Below are positions 1 through 6,771 of a DNA stretch of 7,206 bases, piece by piece. Position 1 is the stretch's first letter. Every line of letters starts with the position of its first letter. The translations under genes were made by a program, and so were the position numbers. The stretch covers positions 1 to 7,206 of the forward strand of contig JAICIG010000404.1 of the NCBI GenBank assembly GCA_025924495.1, given 5' to 3'. Origin of the DNA: Pirellulales bacterium (GTDB lineage: Bacteria > Planctomycetota > Planctomycetia > Pirellulales > JAICIG01). Below the pieces are notes generated by a model. It saw only the letters and a list, made by a program, of their open reading frames with translations, was not told where the DNA came from and searched no databases.

Positions 1-1
1 C

Positions 2-301
2 AATCCTGAGTTTGGCTGCGACCTGGAGCCAATTGACTTCGCGGCTTTTGCGCGGGCTTGCGGAGCCAAGGGCTTTACGATTGAGAACCCGGCCGATTGC
101 GGCCGCATTCTCGACGAAGCATTGGCCGTTCCCGGACCTGTCGTCGTGGAGGCGATCGTCGATCCTTTCGAACCGCCCATGCCCCCGAAGGCCACCGTTA
201 AGCAAGCCGCCAAGTTCGCCGAGTCGCTGGCGCGAGGCGAGACCGACCGCGGCAAGATCATCTCGACGATCTTCAAGGACAAGGTCAAGGAAATGGTCTA
301 A
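2..301 (+). CDS. Thiamine pyrophosphate-dependent enzyme, pyruvate oxidase-like (C-terminal 99 residues, 5' end cut by window)
   Basis: The open frame enters from the left edge, reads 99 residues and stops at TAA 299-301. It begins NPEFGCDLEPIDFAAFARA, the segment that follows the TPP/Mg site in the C-terminal domain of pyruvate oxidase (PoxB-like) and acetolactate synthase-like enzymes. It continues with GPVVVEAIVDPFEPPMPPK at about residues 45-63, the conserved 'P-V-V-E-x-x-V-D-P' strand ending the TPP fold. A charged helical tail (about 64-99) resembles the C-terminal membrane or lipid-activation helix of pyruvate:quinone oxidases. Family members decarboxylate a 2-oxoacid with TPP and often FAD. 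The catalytic glutamate and the TPP motif lie outside the window, so the substrate is open. The next gene starts 17 bp downstream, which suggests one transcript. TPP-enzyme identity is firm; the pyruvate oxidase assignment is moderate. Acetolactate synthase-like or another 2-oxoacid decarboxylase is possible. Confidence 0.85.
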   Translation, partial: NPEFGCDLEPIDFAAFARACGAKGFTIENPADCGRILDEALAVPGPVVVEAIVDPFEPPMPPKATVKQAAKFAESLARGETDRGKIISTIFKDKVKEMV

Positions 302-318
302 AGAGTCGGGGTGCATCG

Positions 319-1431
319 ATGGCGCAGTCTCTATTGCCTCGGGCTGAGGCGTCGATCGAAAGAATCGACGCTTCGGCCTTTAAGGTGCCGACTGATTTTC
401 CGGAATCGGACGGAACTTATGAGTGGAAATCGACCACGCTGGTCATTGTCGAAGCGCATGCGGGCGACGAGTGCGGAGTTGGGTACACGTATGCCGATAC
501 CGCGACGCTGGCATTGATCCGCGACAAGCTGGCCGAGGTCATCGCCGGGCTCGACGCCATGGATGTGCCTTTGGCCTGGGAGAAAATGGTCCAGGCGATC
601 CGCAACCTTGGCCGGCCGGGCATCGCCTCGATGGCCATCTCCGCCGTCGATAGCGCGCTGTGGGATTTGAAGGCCAAACTGCTCGGCGTGCCGCTCGCAG
701 GGCTGCTGGGCATGGTGCGCAACGCGGCGCCGGCATACGGCAGCGGCGGGTTTACGTCTTACTCGATCGAACAGTTGCAGCGGCAATTGGCGGGCTGGGC
801 AGCGCAAGGTTTGCGACACGTGAAAATGAAAATCGGACGCGATGCTGTCGCCGACTGCGAGCGCGTGGCGGCCGCGCGCGAGGCGATCGGCGCCGAGACC
901 GAATTGTTCGTCGATGCGAACGGCGCTTACAGCCGCAAGCAGGCGCTCGCTCAAGCCGAAGCGTTCGCGGCGCACGGCGTGCGCTGGTTTGAAGAACCGG
1001 TCTCTTCGGACGACTTGAGCGGACTGCGCGTGCTGCGCGATCGCGCGCCTGCGGGCATGGAGATCGCCGCGGGGGAGTACGGTTACGATTTGCCTTACTT
1101 CCGCCGCATGCTCGAAGCGGGCGCGGTCGACGTCTTGCAGATCGACGCCACCCGCGCTGGCGGCATCACGGGCTTCTTGCAAGCCGCAGCCGTAGCGGCC
1201 GCCTTTCAACTTGAAGTCTCGGCCCATTGTGCGCCGTCGCTGCACGCACACCCCTGTTGTGCACTGACCAATGTGCGGCCTCTGGAGTACTTCCACGATC
1301 ACACGCGGATCGAGCAATTGCTGTTCGACGGAGCGCTGTCGATCGAAGATGGTTCTCTGCATCCGGACCTGTCGCGCCCCGGTCTGGGCCTGGAATTCAA
1401 ACGTAACGATGCAGCGAAGTATGCGGTTTGA
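319..1431 (+). CDS. Enolase-superfamily enzyme, mandelate racemase/acid-sugar dehydratase-like
   Basis: This 370-residue protein has the family's usual length and two-domain plan: an N-terminal capping domain (about 10-135) and a (beta/alpha)7-beta barrel (about 138-360). The mandelate racemase-type catalytic set is visible. The KxK base is K169-M-K171. Mg ligands are D199 (FVDANG), E225 or E226 (WFEEP) and E253 (AAGEYG). The His-Asp dyad is D276 (LQIDATRAGG) and H303 (SAHCAPS), with a possible acid at E323 (PLEYF). Such enzymes abstract the proton alpha to a carboxylate and then racemise or dehydrate, for example sugar acids to 2-keto-3-deoxy acids. With both the KxK and the His/Asp bases present, either outcome is possible. 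The chosen ATG gives a natural N-terminus; its ribosome site is weak (GGGG at 308-311). It lies between a TPP enzyme and a flavin dehydrogenase, suggesting carboxylate catabolism. It is cytoplasmic, with no signal peptide. The substrate cannot be inferred. Confidence 0.92.
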   Translation: MAQSLLPRAEASIERIDASAFKVPTDFPESDGTYEWKSTTLVIVEAHAGDECGVGYTYADTATLALIRDKLAEVIAGLDAMDVPLAWEKMVQAIRNLGRPGIASMAISAVDSALWDLKAKLLGVPLAGLLGMVRNAAPAYGSGGFTSYSIEQLQRQLAGWAAQGLRHVKMKIGRDAVADCERVAAAREAIGAETELFVDANGAYSRKQALAQAEAFAAHGVRWFEEPVSSDDLSGLRVLRDRAPAGMEIAAGEYGYDLPYFRRMLEAGAVDVLQIDATRAGGITGFLQAAAVAAAFQLEVSAHCAPSLHAHPCCALTNVRPLEYFHDHTRIEQLLFDGALSIEDGSLHPDLSRPGLGLEFKRNDAAKYAV

Positions 1432-1463
1432 ACCTGTCAGCCGCCGCTGTCCAATTCGAGTCG

Positions 1464-1470
1464 GGAGGAA
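1464..1470 (+). promoter_or_regulatory. Strong Shine-Dalgarno site of the FAD/Fe-S gene
   Basis: GGAGGAA ends three bases before the ATG at 1474, and the GGAGG core is 5 bases from it. It fixes the start of the 1032-residue gene and is much stronger than the site before the enolase-family gene, so this protein may be translated more efficiently than its upstream neighbour. Confidence 0.8.
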
Positions 1471-1473
1471 GAA

Positions 1474-4400
1474 ATGAGCAGCACGATCTCGCACGCCGCG
1501 CCCCGCATTCACGATCCGCGTGAGATGGAACGCGCCTCGAAACAAATCGACGCCGAATCGCTGGCCGCCGAACTGCGCAGCCGCCTGCGAGGCGAAGTCC
1601 GGTTCGACAATGGCAGCCGCGCATTGTATGCGACCGATGGCTCGAACTACCGGCAGGTGCCCATCGGCGTCGTGATTCCGCGCGACAATGAAGATGTCGA
1701 AGAAACCTTGGAAGTTTGCCGCCGCTTTGGCGCGCCCGTGCTGGGCCGCGGCGGCGGCACCAGCCTGGCCGGGCAGTGCTGCAACGTTGCGGTGGTGATG
1801 GACTTTTCCAAGTACATGAATCGCATCCTGGAGCTCGACCCGGAGCGCAAACGAGCGCGCGTGCAGCCGGGCGTGGTGCTCGATTGGCTGCGCGACGAGG
1901 CGGAAAAGCACCACTTGACCTTTCCGCCCGACCCGTCGACCCATGCGCATTGCACGCTCGGCGGCATGATCGGCAACGACTCGTGCGGCGTGCATGCTCT
2001 GATGGGCGGCAAGACGAAAGAGCACACCGAAGAGCTGGATATCTTGCTTTATGAAGGGCTGCGGATGCGCGTCGGTCCGACGAGCGAGGAAGAGCTGGAG
2101 CAGATTATCCGCTCGGGCGGACGTCGCGGCGAAATCTACGGCAAGCTTCGCGATCTGCGCGACCGCTATGCCGACTTGATTCGGGCCAGATTCCCAGATA
2201 TCCCTCGCCTGGTTTCCGGATACAGTCTCGAACAACTTCTGCCCGAAAACGGCTTCAACGTGGCCAAGGCCCTGGTCGGTTCGGAGTCGACCTGCGTGAC
2301 CGTGCTCGAAGCGACGCTCAAGCTCGTCTGGAGCCCGCCTGCGCGTAGCTTGCTGGTGCTGGGCTACCCGGACGTTTATACGTCCGCCGATCACATCATG
2401 GAAATCCTCAAACACCAGCCGATCGGTTTGGAAGGGGTGGACGACCATCTGGTCGATGACATGAAGAAGTGCGGCATCCATCCCGAAGACGTCGAACTGT
2501 TGCCCCAAGGCGGCGGTTGGTTGCTGGTGGAGTTCGGCGGGCACGACAAGGTGGAATCGGACGGCAAGGCGCGGGCCCTCATGGCCGAGCTGAAACGCCA
2601 CTCGTCGGCGCCCTCGATGAAACTGTTCGACGACATCAAGCAGGAGAAAATGGTCTGGAAGGTCCGCGAGTCGGGCCTGGGCGCGACGGCCCATGTGCCG
2701 GGGCAGAAGCTTACCTGGGAAGGCTGGGAAGACGCCGCCGTTCCGCCGGAGAAATTGGGCGGCTACCTCCGCGATTTCCGCAAGCTGCTCCAAAAGCACG
2801 GCTACGCCTGTTCGCTGTACGGGCATTTCGGCCAAGGTTGCGTGCACACACGGATCGACTTCGATCTGTTTACGGCCGACGGCATCAAGAACTTCCGCTC
2901 GTTCATCGAAGAAGCGTCGGATCTGGTGGTTTCCTACGGCGGTTCTTTGTCCGGGGAACATGGCGATGGCCAGTCGCGCGCCGAGATGTTGCCGCGGATG
3001 TTCGGCGAAGAATTGGTGCAGGCGTTCAACGAGTTCAAATCGATTTGGGATCCGGCTTGGAAGATGAACCCCGGCAAGGTCGTCCAGCCCTATAAGATCG
3101 ACGAGAACTTGCGGCTGGGGACCGAATACAATCCGCCGCCCCAGCAGACGCATTTTCATTACCAGCGCGAAGGAGGTTCGTTCCACCACGTGGCGTTGCG
3201 CTGCGTGGGGGTGGGCGACTGCCGCAACAAGACCGGCGGCACGATGTGCCCGAGTTATCGGGTCACCATGGAGGAGATGCATTCCACGCGCGGCCGCGCG
3301 CGGTTGCTATTCGAGATGCTCGAAGGCAATCCGCTCGAAGGAGGCTGGCGGTCCGAACCGGTGCGCGAGGCGCTCGACTTGTGCCTGGCGTGCAAGGGTT
3401 GCAAAGGCGATTGCCCGGTGAATGTCGATATGGCCACTTATAAGGCCGAATTCCTTTCGCACTATTACAAAGGTCGCCTGAGGCCGCGACACGCTTACGC
3501 CATGGGCTTGATCTACTGGTGGGCGCGGCTGGCTTCGCTCGCGCCTCGGCTGGTGAATCTCGTCGGCAATGCGCCGCTGTTGGGCGACCTCGTGAAATGG
3601 CTCGGCGGCATCGCTCCCGAGAGGCGGTTGCCGCGATTCGCGCCTGAGACATTCAAGGCCTGGTTCAAAAAACGTGCGCCGCGCAATCTCGAGGGTCCGC
3701 CCGTGTTGTTGTGGGCCGATACGTTCAATAACCATTTCCATCCGGAAGTGGCGAAAGCGGCGGTCGACGTGCTGGAGAATGCGGGATTTCAGGTCATTGT
3801 GCCTGAGCCGTCTCTTTGCTGCGGCCGGCCGCTGTACGATTTCGGCATGCTCGACACGGCCAAAAGTCTGCTCAAGGAAATCCTGGCAACGCTGCATCCT
3901 TACATTGCTGCGGGCGTGCCGCTCGTGGGGCTCGAGCCAAGCTGCGTCGCCGTGTTTCGCGACGAGCTGACCAATCTGATGCCCCACGACCAGGACGCCC
4001 AGCGCTTGAAATCGCAAAGCTACGTGCTTAGCGAGTTTCTGATGAAGAAGGCGCCCGATTACAAACTGCCGCAACTTGATCGCAAGGCGGTGCTGCACGT
4101 TCACTGCCATCAGAAGGCGCTCATCAAGCAGAACCACGACGAAAAATTGTTGGAGCAGATGGGCATCGACCTGGAACCGCTCGACTCAGGCTGCTGCGGC
4201 ATGGCGGGTTCGTTCGGTTTTGAAAAGGAACATTACGATGTCTCGCTCGCCGTGGGCGAATTGAAGCTGCTGCCGAAAGTCCGTGAGCTCGATAAGCAAA
4301 CGCTCGTGGTCGCCGATGGCTTCAGTTGCCGCGAACAGATCATGCAAACGACCGATCGCCGCGCCTTGCACGTGGCTCAGGTCCTCGACGTGGCGCAGAA

Positions 4401-4572
4401 ACGAGCGGCGGCCGAAATGCCCGAGTCGTACCCTGAATCCATTTGCTACGACGATGCGGGCCAGATGCTGTCAGCCAAATCGTCGAACACGTCGCTGTGG
4501 ATCGGTGCGGGTGCGCTGGTGCTGGGGGCTGCGGTCGCGTGGGGCTTCAAAGCGGCGAAATCGCGTAGCTGA
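1474..4572 (+). CDS. FAD- and Fe-S-binding 2-hydroxyacid dehydrogenase-like fusion (GlcD + GlpC/CCG domains, YdiJ-like) with C-terminal membrane segment
   Basis: This 1032-residue fusion of a GlcD-type flavoprotein and a GlpC-type Fe-S protein is close in length to E. coli YdiJ (about 1000 residues). The PCMH FAD-binding domain spans about 60-285, with GRGGGTSLAG at 91-100 and PPDPSTHAHCTLGGMIGND at 151-169. The FAD-oxidase C-terminal domain (about 290-545) shows HFGQGCVHTR (451-460) and GEHGDG (494-499). A ferredoxin-like region follows: C577, C583 and C592-P, then C637, C640, C643 and C647-P, enough for two [4Fe-4S] clusters. Two cysteine-rich CCG domains close the catalytic part (C782-C783-G with C824; C878 then C907-C908-G). 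Residues about 1006-1025 form a hydrophobic helix followed by a basic tail (KAAKSRS), a probable C-terminal membrane anchor. Relatives oxidise D-lactate, glycolate or D-2-hydroxyglutarate and pass electrons through Fe-S centres to quinone or a partner. The exact substrate is unknown. It has a strong ribosome site and lies 42 bp after the enolase-family gene. Confidence 0.93.
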   Translation: MSSTISHAAPRIHDPREMERASKQIDAESLAAELRSRLRGEVRFDNGSRALYATDGSNYRQVPIGVVIPRDNEDVEETLEVCRRFGAPVLGRGGGTSLAGQCCNVAVVMDFSKYMNRILELDPERKRARVQPGVVLDWLRDEAEKHHLTFPPDPSTHAHCTLGGMIGNDSCGVHALMGGKTKEHTEELDILLYEGLRMRVGPTSEEELEQIIRSGGRRGEIYGKLRDLRDRYADLIRARFPDIPRLVSGYSLEQLLPENGFNVAKALVGSESTCVTVLEATLKLVWSPPARSLLVLGYPDVYTSADHIMEILKHQPIGLEGVDDHLVDDMKKCGIHPEDVELLPQGGGWLLVEFGGHDKVESDGKARALMAELKRHSSAPSMKLFDDIKQEKMVWKVRESGLGATAHVPGQKLTWEGWEDAAVPPEKLGGYLRDFRKLLQKHGYACSLYGHFGQGCVHTRIDFDLFTADGIKNFRSFIEEASDLVVSYGGSLSGEHGDGQSRAEMLPRMFGEELVQAFNEFKSIWDPAWKMNPGKVVQPYKIDENLRLGTEYNPPPQQTHFHYQREGGSFHHVALRCVGVGDCRNKTGGTMCPSYRVTMEEMHSTRGRARLLFEMLEGNPLEGGWRSEPVREALDLCLACKGCKGDCPVNVDMATYKAEFLSHYYKGRLRPRHAYAMGLIYWWARLASLAPRLVNLVGNAPLLGDLVKWLGGIAPERRLPRFAPETFKAWFKKRAPRNLEGPPVLLWADTFNNHFHPEVAKAAVDVLENAGFQVIVPEPSLCCGRPLYDFGMLDTAKSLLKEILATLHPYIAAGVPLVGLEPSCVAVFRDELTNLMPHDQDAQRLKSQSYVLSEFLMKKAPDYKLPQLDRKAVLHVHCHQKALIKQNHDEKLLEQMGIDLEPLDSGCCGMAGSFGFEKEHYDVSLAVGELKLLPKVRELDKQTLVVADGFSCREQIMQTTDRRALHVAQVLDVAQKRAAAEMPESYPESICYDDAGQMLSAKSSNTSLWIGAGALVLGAAVAWGFKAAKSRS

Positions 4573-4574
4573 GG
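4571..4574 (+). promoter_or_regulatory. Shine-Dalgarno site overlapping the upstream stop codon
   Basis: GAGG at 4571-4574 shares two bases with the TGA stop (4570-4572) of the FAD/Fe-S gene and sits 8 bases before the ATG at 4583. Terminating ribosomes would cover the site, so translation of the small PPC gene is probably coupled to the large gene. It also supports ATG 4583 over the longer open frame that begins upstream inside the dehydrogenase gene. Confidence 0.65.
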
Positions 4575-4582
4575 AACCAACG

Positions 4583-5014
4583 ATGAAATTCAGATTACTC
4601 GACGATCGGGACGAAAAGACCTACGTGTTAGTGTTCGATGCCGGAGACGAAGTCGTCTCGGGACTCACGGACTTCGCGAAACGGGAAAAGCTAGGGGCCG
4701 CGCATTTCACGGCCATCGGAGCCTTCCGCGAACTGACGCTTGGCTATTTCGATTGGGAAAGCAAGCAATACGAGAAGATTCCCGTGCGCGAGCAAGTGGA
4801 AGTTCTGTCCCTTGTCGGCAACATCGTGATGAAAGACGATGCGCCGAAGTTGCACGCCCACGTCGTCGTTGGCAAGCGCGACGGCACGGCCCACGGCGGA
4901 CATCTCATCGACGCGCGCGTGCGCCCCACGCTGGAAGTCGTGCTCTCCGAAGCGCCGCGCCATCTCGAGCGGCGTCACGACGAGCAATCAGGGCTCGCGC
5001 TCATCAAGCTCTAA
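4583..5014 (+). CDS. PPC (DUF296) domain protein
   Basis: This protein of 143 residues is essentially one PPC/DUF296 domain ('plants and prokaryotes conserved'), the usual size for bacterial stand-alone members. It opens MKFRLLDDRDEKTYVLVFD, typical of the family. The central GAFRELTLGYFD (46-57) is followed by the conserved histidine set HAHVVVGKRDGTAHGGHL: H91, H93, H104 and H107, with the G-G-H-L turn at 105-108. The T-x-E-V motif (TLEVV) follows at 116-120. Prokaryotic members form trimers, and the histidines have been proposed to hold a metal ion. In plants the domain is attached to an AT-hook DNA-binding region, which is absent here, so a DNA-binding role should not be assumed. It is cytoplasmic, with no signal peptide. 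It begins 10 bp after the dehydrogenase gene with a ribosome site overlapping that gene's stop, so it is co-expressed with that enzyme. Its function there is unknown; a sensor or accessory role is speculation. Confidence 0.88.
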   Translation: MKFRLLDDRDEKTYVLVFDAGDEVVSGLTDFAKREKLGAAHFTAIGAFRELTLGYFDWESKQYEKIPVREQVEVLSLVGNIVMKDDAPKLHAHVVVGKRDGTAHGGHLIDARVRPTLEVVLSEAPRHLERRHDEQSGLALIKL

Positions 5015-5019
5015 AATAG

Positions 5020-5043
5020 GAATTGAACAACCAGAATTGAACA
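5020..5043 (+). repeat. Short direct repeat GAATTGAACA
   Basis: GAATTGAACA occurs at 5020-5029 and again at 5034-5043, 14 bases apart. The second copy overlaps the start of the 26-bp left arm; the right arm end has no matching duplicate. It may reflect a partial duplication of the repeat's end. Confidence 0.6.
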
Positions 5044-5150
5044 GAAGGCAACGAAGGTAACGAAGGTAACGAAGAAAGGGGAAAGAACGGAACTTAAGAG
5101 TTGTCCGTCCTCACATTTTTCTTGGTTACCTTCGTTGCCTTCTGTTCAAT
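5036..5150. repeat. Perfect 26-bp inverted repeat between convergent genes (possible two-way terminator or repeat element)
   Basis: The left arm 5036-5061 (starting ATTGAACAGAAGGC) and the right arm 5125-5150 (ending GCCTTCTGTTCAAT) are exact reverse complements over 26 bp, around a 63-nt loop. Skipping one 9-bp unit on the left lets pairing extend with GGTAAC and AAGAAA against TTTCTT and GTTACC. It sits 21 bp after the PPC gene stop and 70 bp from the stop of the minus-strand beta-propeller gene, so both transcripts run into it. A bidirectional terminator or mRNA-end stabiliser fits the place. The stem is not especially GC-rich and lacks a clean U tract directly after it, so a classical intrinsic terminator is uncertain. 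A dispersed intergenic repeat is an equally good reading. Confidence 0.8.
5050..5076 (+). repeat. Tandem 9-bp repeat, unit AACGAAGGT
   Basis: The unit occurs at 5050-5058 and 5059-5067, with a degenerate third copy (AACGAAGAA) at 5068-5076. It forms the inner part of the left arm of the surrounding inverted repeat; the right arm has only one full unit, so unit number differs between arms, as expected for slippage. Confidence 0.75.
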
Positions 5151-5220
5151 AGCATGCGTGTAAAGCTGTTTCGCTTTTGTGCGCGCGGCCGCGTCGCTGC
5201 AGGTAAATGAGCAGGGCGGG

Positions 5221-6528
5221 TTATTCGGCTGAGAGATCGGCGGCTACCAGCTCTTCATCGTTGCGGGCGAAGACGTGCTTGTAGGCGAAGGCCGGGTGGG
5301 CCCAGCAAACGCCGCCGCGCTGTCCCAATTGCAACTGGGTGGGCGAGATCAACTTGGCTCGGCTGATTTCCTGATAGCCTTTCGGCGAGAGCTTGCTGAT
5401 GATCAGCTCGCCGCGTTCGTTGAACATCCACATCTTGTCGGCGTTTTTCACCATGTGGATCGTGCTCCACCGCGCTCGCGGCGTCGGCTTGTCGCTCTCC
5501 CAAATGCGATCGCCCGTGTTGGCGTCCAGGCACCGTAATTCGCCGTAGCTGTCTACGCCGTAGACATAATCCCCTTCCAGGTACGGCGTGCCGATCATGC
5601 AATGCAGGCTGTCGGTTTTCTTTTCGTCGGGACCGAGGCGTCGCCAGATCTGCTCGACAGCCGGCCGATCTTGATCGAGCTTAAGCATCAACGAGCCGTC
5701 GTAGAACGAACTGACGAACAGGCGATTCTTTTCCACGACCGGAGTGGCGATGGAGATGACCATCCGCGTCGGCTGGAAAGGATGTTCCCAGTAAGGCTTG
5801 CCGTTGGTCGGATCGAGCCCGACGACGTGTTGCCCCGTCCAGCAGACCAGCACGCGCTTGCCCGCCTGTTCGATCATGATGGGGGCGGAGTAGGAAGCGT
5901 CGTCCGGCAGCGACTGCCATTTCTGCTTGCCCGTCGCCTTGTCGAAGGCGACCAGGCAGGCGTCGTCGGCGCCGCCGATCTGCACAATCACCAATCCTTG
6001 CTCGATGAGCGGCGACGAGGCAATGCCCCAGATCGGCATGCGGATGCTGTAGCGCTTGTTGAGGTCGTTCTGCCAGAGCACTTCTCCGGTTTTGGCGTCG
6101 AAGCAGAACAAGTTGCCCATGGCGCCGAGCGAATAAGCCCGACCCTCGTCGATGGTGACCGCGGCTCGCGGGCCGGCCTCGTAGCCGACGCCCCGATATT
6201 CGCATTTATAGGTGTGCGACCACACCGGTTCGCCCGTCTTCCAGTCGAAGCAATGGACCCTTTCAATCTGCTTTGGTTCGAATTGCCGGTCGGTGACATA
6301 GACCAGCTCCTCGGCCACGGTAGGGCCGCTATAGCCACTGCCGATCTTCGCGGTCCAACGGCGTTTTAATTGGGCGGACGGAAACTTCTCAACCACTCCG
6401 GTTTCATGCCACACGCCGTCGCGGTTGGGGCCGCGCCACTGCGGCCATTCATCGGCGGCCGCGGACGACGCCAAAAGTAACGTTCCCAAGCCGCTCAGCC
6501 AAACAAGCCTGGCACGATCGAAGCGCAT
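5221..6528 (-). CDS. Secreted PQQ-like beta-propeller repeat protein
   Basis: This protein of 435 residues reads on the minus strand from ATG 6528-6526 to TAA 5223-5221. The first 25 residues look like a Sec signal peptide: basic start MRFDRAR, hydrophobic LVWLSGLGTLLLA, and an A-x-A type cleavage site before D26. The mature part opens WPQWRGPNRDG (28-38), a hallmark of planctomycete PQQ-like proteins. Blade-closing motifs of the type 'D-x-x-T-G-x-x-x-W' recur at 94-103, 143-152, 195-204, 238-247 and 334-343, with weaker ones near 284-295 and 377-388. This gives about seven or eight blades. The C-terminus has GGVCWAHPAFA, also usual in this family. No catalytic PQQ-dehydrogenase residues or haem C motif (CxxCH) were seen, so it is likely a structural or binding propeller outside the cytoplasm rather than a proven dehydrogenase. 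A start 45 bases upstream (6573) was rejected because it adds a polar stretch before the signal peptide and lacks the ribosome site. Confidence 0.9.
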   Translation of the reverse strand: MRFDRARLVWLSGLGTLLLASSAAADEWPQWRGPNRDGVWHETGVVEKFPSAQLKRRWTAKIGSGYSGPTVAEELVYVTDRQFEPKQIERVHCFDWKTGEPVWSHTYKCEYRGVGYEAGPRAAVTIDEGRAYSLGAMGNLFCFDAKTGEVLWQNDLNKRYSIRMPIWGIASSPLIEQGLVIVQIGGADDACLVAFDKATGKQKWQSLPDDASYSAPIMIEQAGKRVLVCWTGQHVVGLDPTNGKPYWEHPFQPTRMVISIATPVVEKNRLFVSSFYDGSLMLKLDQDRPAVEQIWRRLGPDEKKTDSLHCMIGTPYLEGDYVYGVDSYGELRCLDANTGDRIWESDKPTPRARWSTIHMVKNADKMWMFNERGELIISKLSPKGYQEISRAKLISPTQLQLGQRGGVCWAHPAFAYKHVFARNDEELVAADLSAE

Positions 6529-6534
6529 AGAAGT

Positions 6535-6540
6535 CTCTCC
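6535..6540 (-). promoter_or_regulatory. Shine-Dalgarno site of the beta-propeller gene
   Basis: On the minus strand GGAGAG lies 6 bases before ATG 6528. Together with the signal peptide that begins right there, it decides the start in favour of the 435-residue form over a form 15 residues longer. Confidence 0.75.
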
Positions 6541-6588
6541 AGAGGTTGAATCACGACGATTATTGACCCCCACCGCCCGATCGGCAAG

Positions 6589-6600
6589 CCGCCCGGGCGG
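6589..6600. repeat. Perfect GC palindrome CCGCCCGGGCGG upstream of the beta-propeller gene
   Basis: This 12-bp perfect palindrome is centred about 67 bases upstream of the ATG of the minus-strand gene. A further copy of CCGCCCG lies at 6573-6579, and CCGATCGG is a palindrome at 6577-6584. It could be an operator or simply GC-rich filler; no -35/-10 pair can be placed with confidence around it. Confidence 0.4.
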
Positions 6601-6626
6601 GTTGCAGTTTGCGACGTACCCGTTCT

Positions 6627-6651
6627 GGTTCCCACGCTCAGCGTGGGAACC
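6627..6651. repeat. Hairpin, 11-bp stem, left copy of the REPIN-like element
   Basis: Stem arms 6627-6637 and 6641-6651 pair perfectly around the loop TCA. The outermost pair is G-C, whereas the right copy has C-G in the same place. Confidence 0.8.
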
Positions 6652-6771
6652 TGCCTTTCGACGCTCCGCGTCTCTGACGCTACAGTTGGTTCCCCATGAA
6701 GCAATGGCCCGAGGGACCGTAATTCAAGGCGCGGTCCGCCGCAGGGCAACGACGCAGAGCGTCGAGCGGTG

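Noticed and set aside
12..347. A plus-strand open frame of 111 codons starting near the left edge
   Set aside because: It is an out-of-frame shadow of the TPP enzyme end. Its product is rich in Arg, Ser and Pro with no family resemblance, whereas the frame beginning at base 2 matches a known enzyme family.
331..3282. A 983-codon open frame on the minus strand, antisense to the enolase-family and FAD/Fe-S genes
   Set aside because: Its codons are exactly in register with the sense codons of both genes, which share one frame. Antisense stops then need TTA, CTA or TCA in the sense strand, codons that GC-rich genes rarely use. The translation resembles no family, and the sense proteins are clear. 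The same explains the antisense frame at 3307-4137.
5602..6369. A plus-strand frame of 255 codons inside the beta-propeller gene
   Set aside because: It is antisense to a protein with a clear signal peptide and repeated blade motifs, and its own translation shows no family features.
6529..6573. An upstream start adding 15 residues to the beta-propeller protein
   Set aside because: It would put a polar stretch before the signal peptide, and the GGAGAG site sits correctly only for the ATG at 6528.
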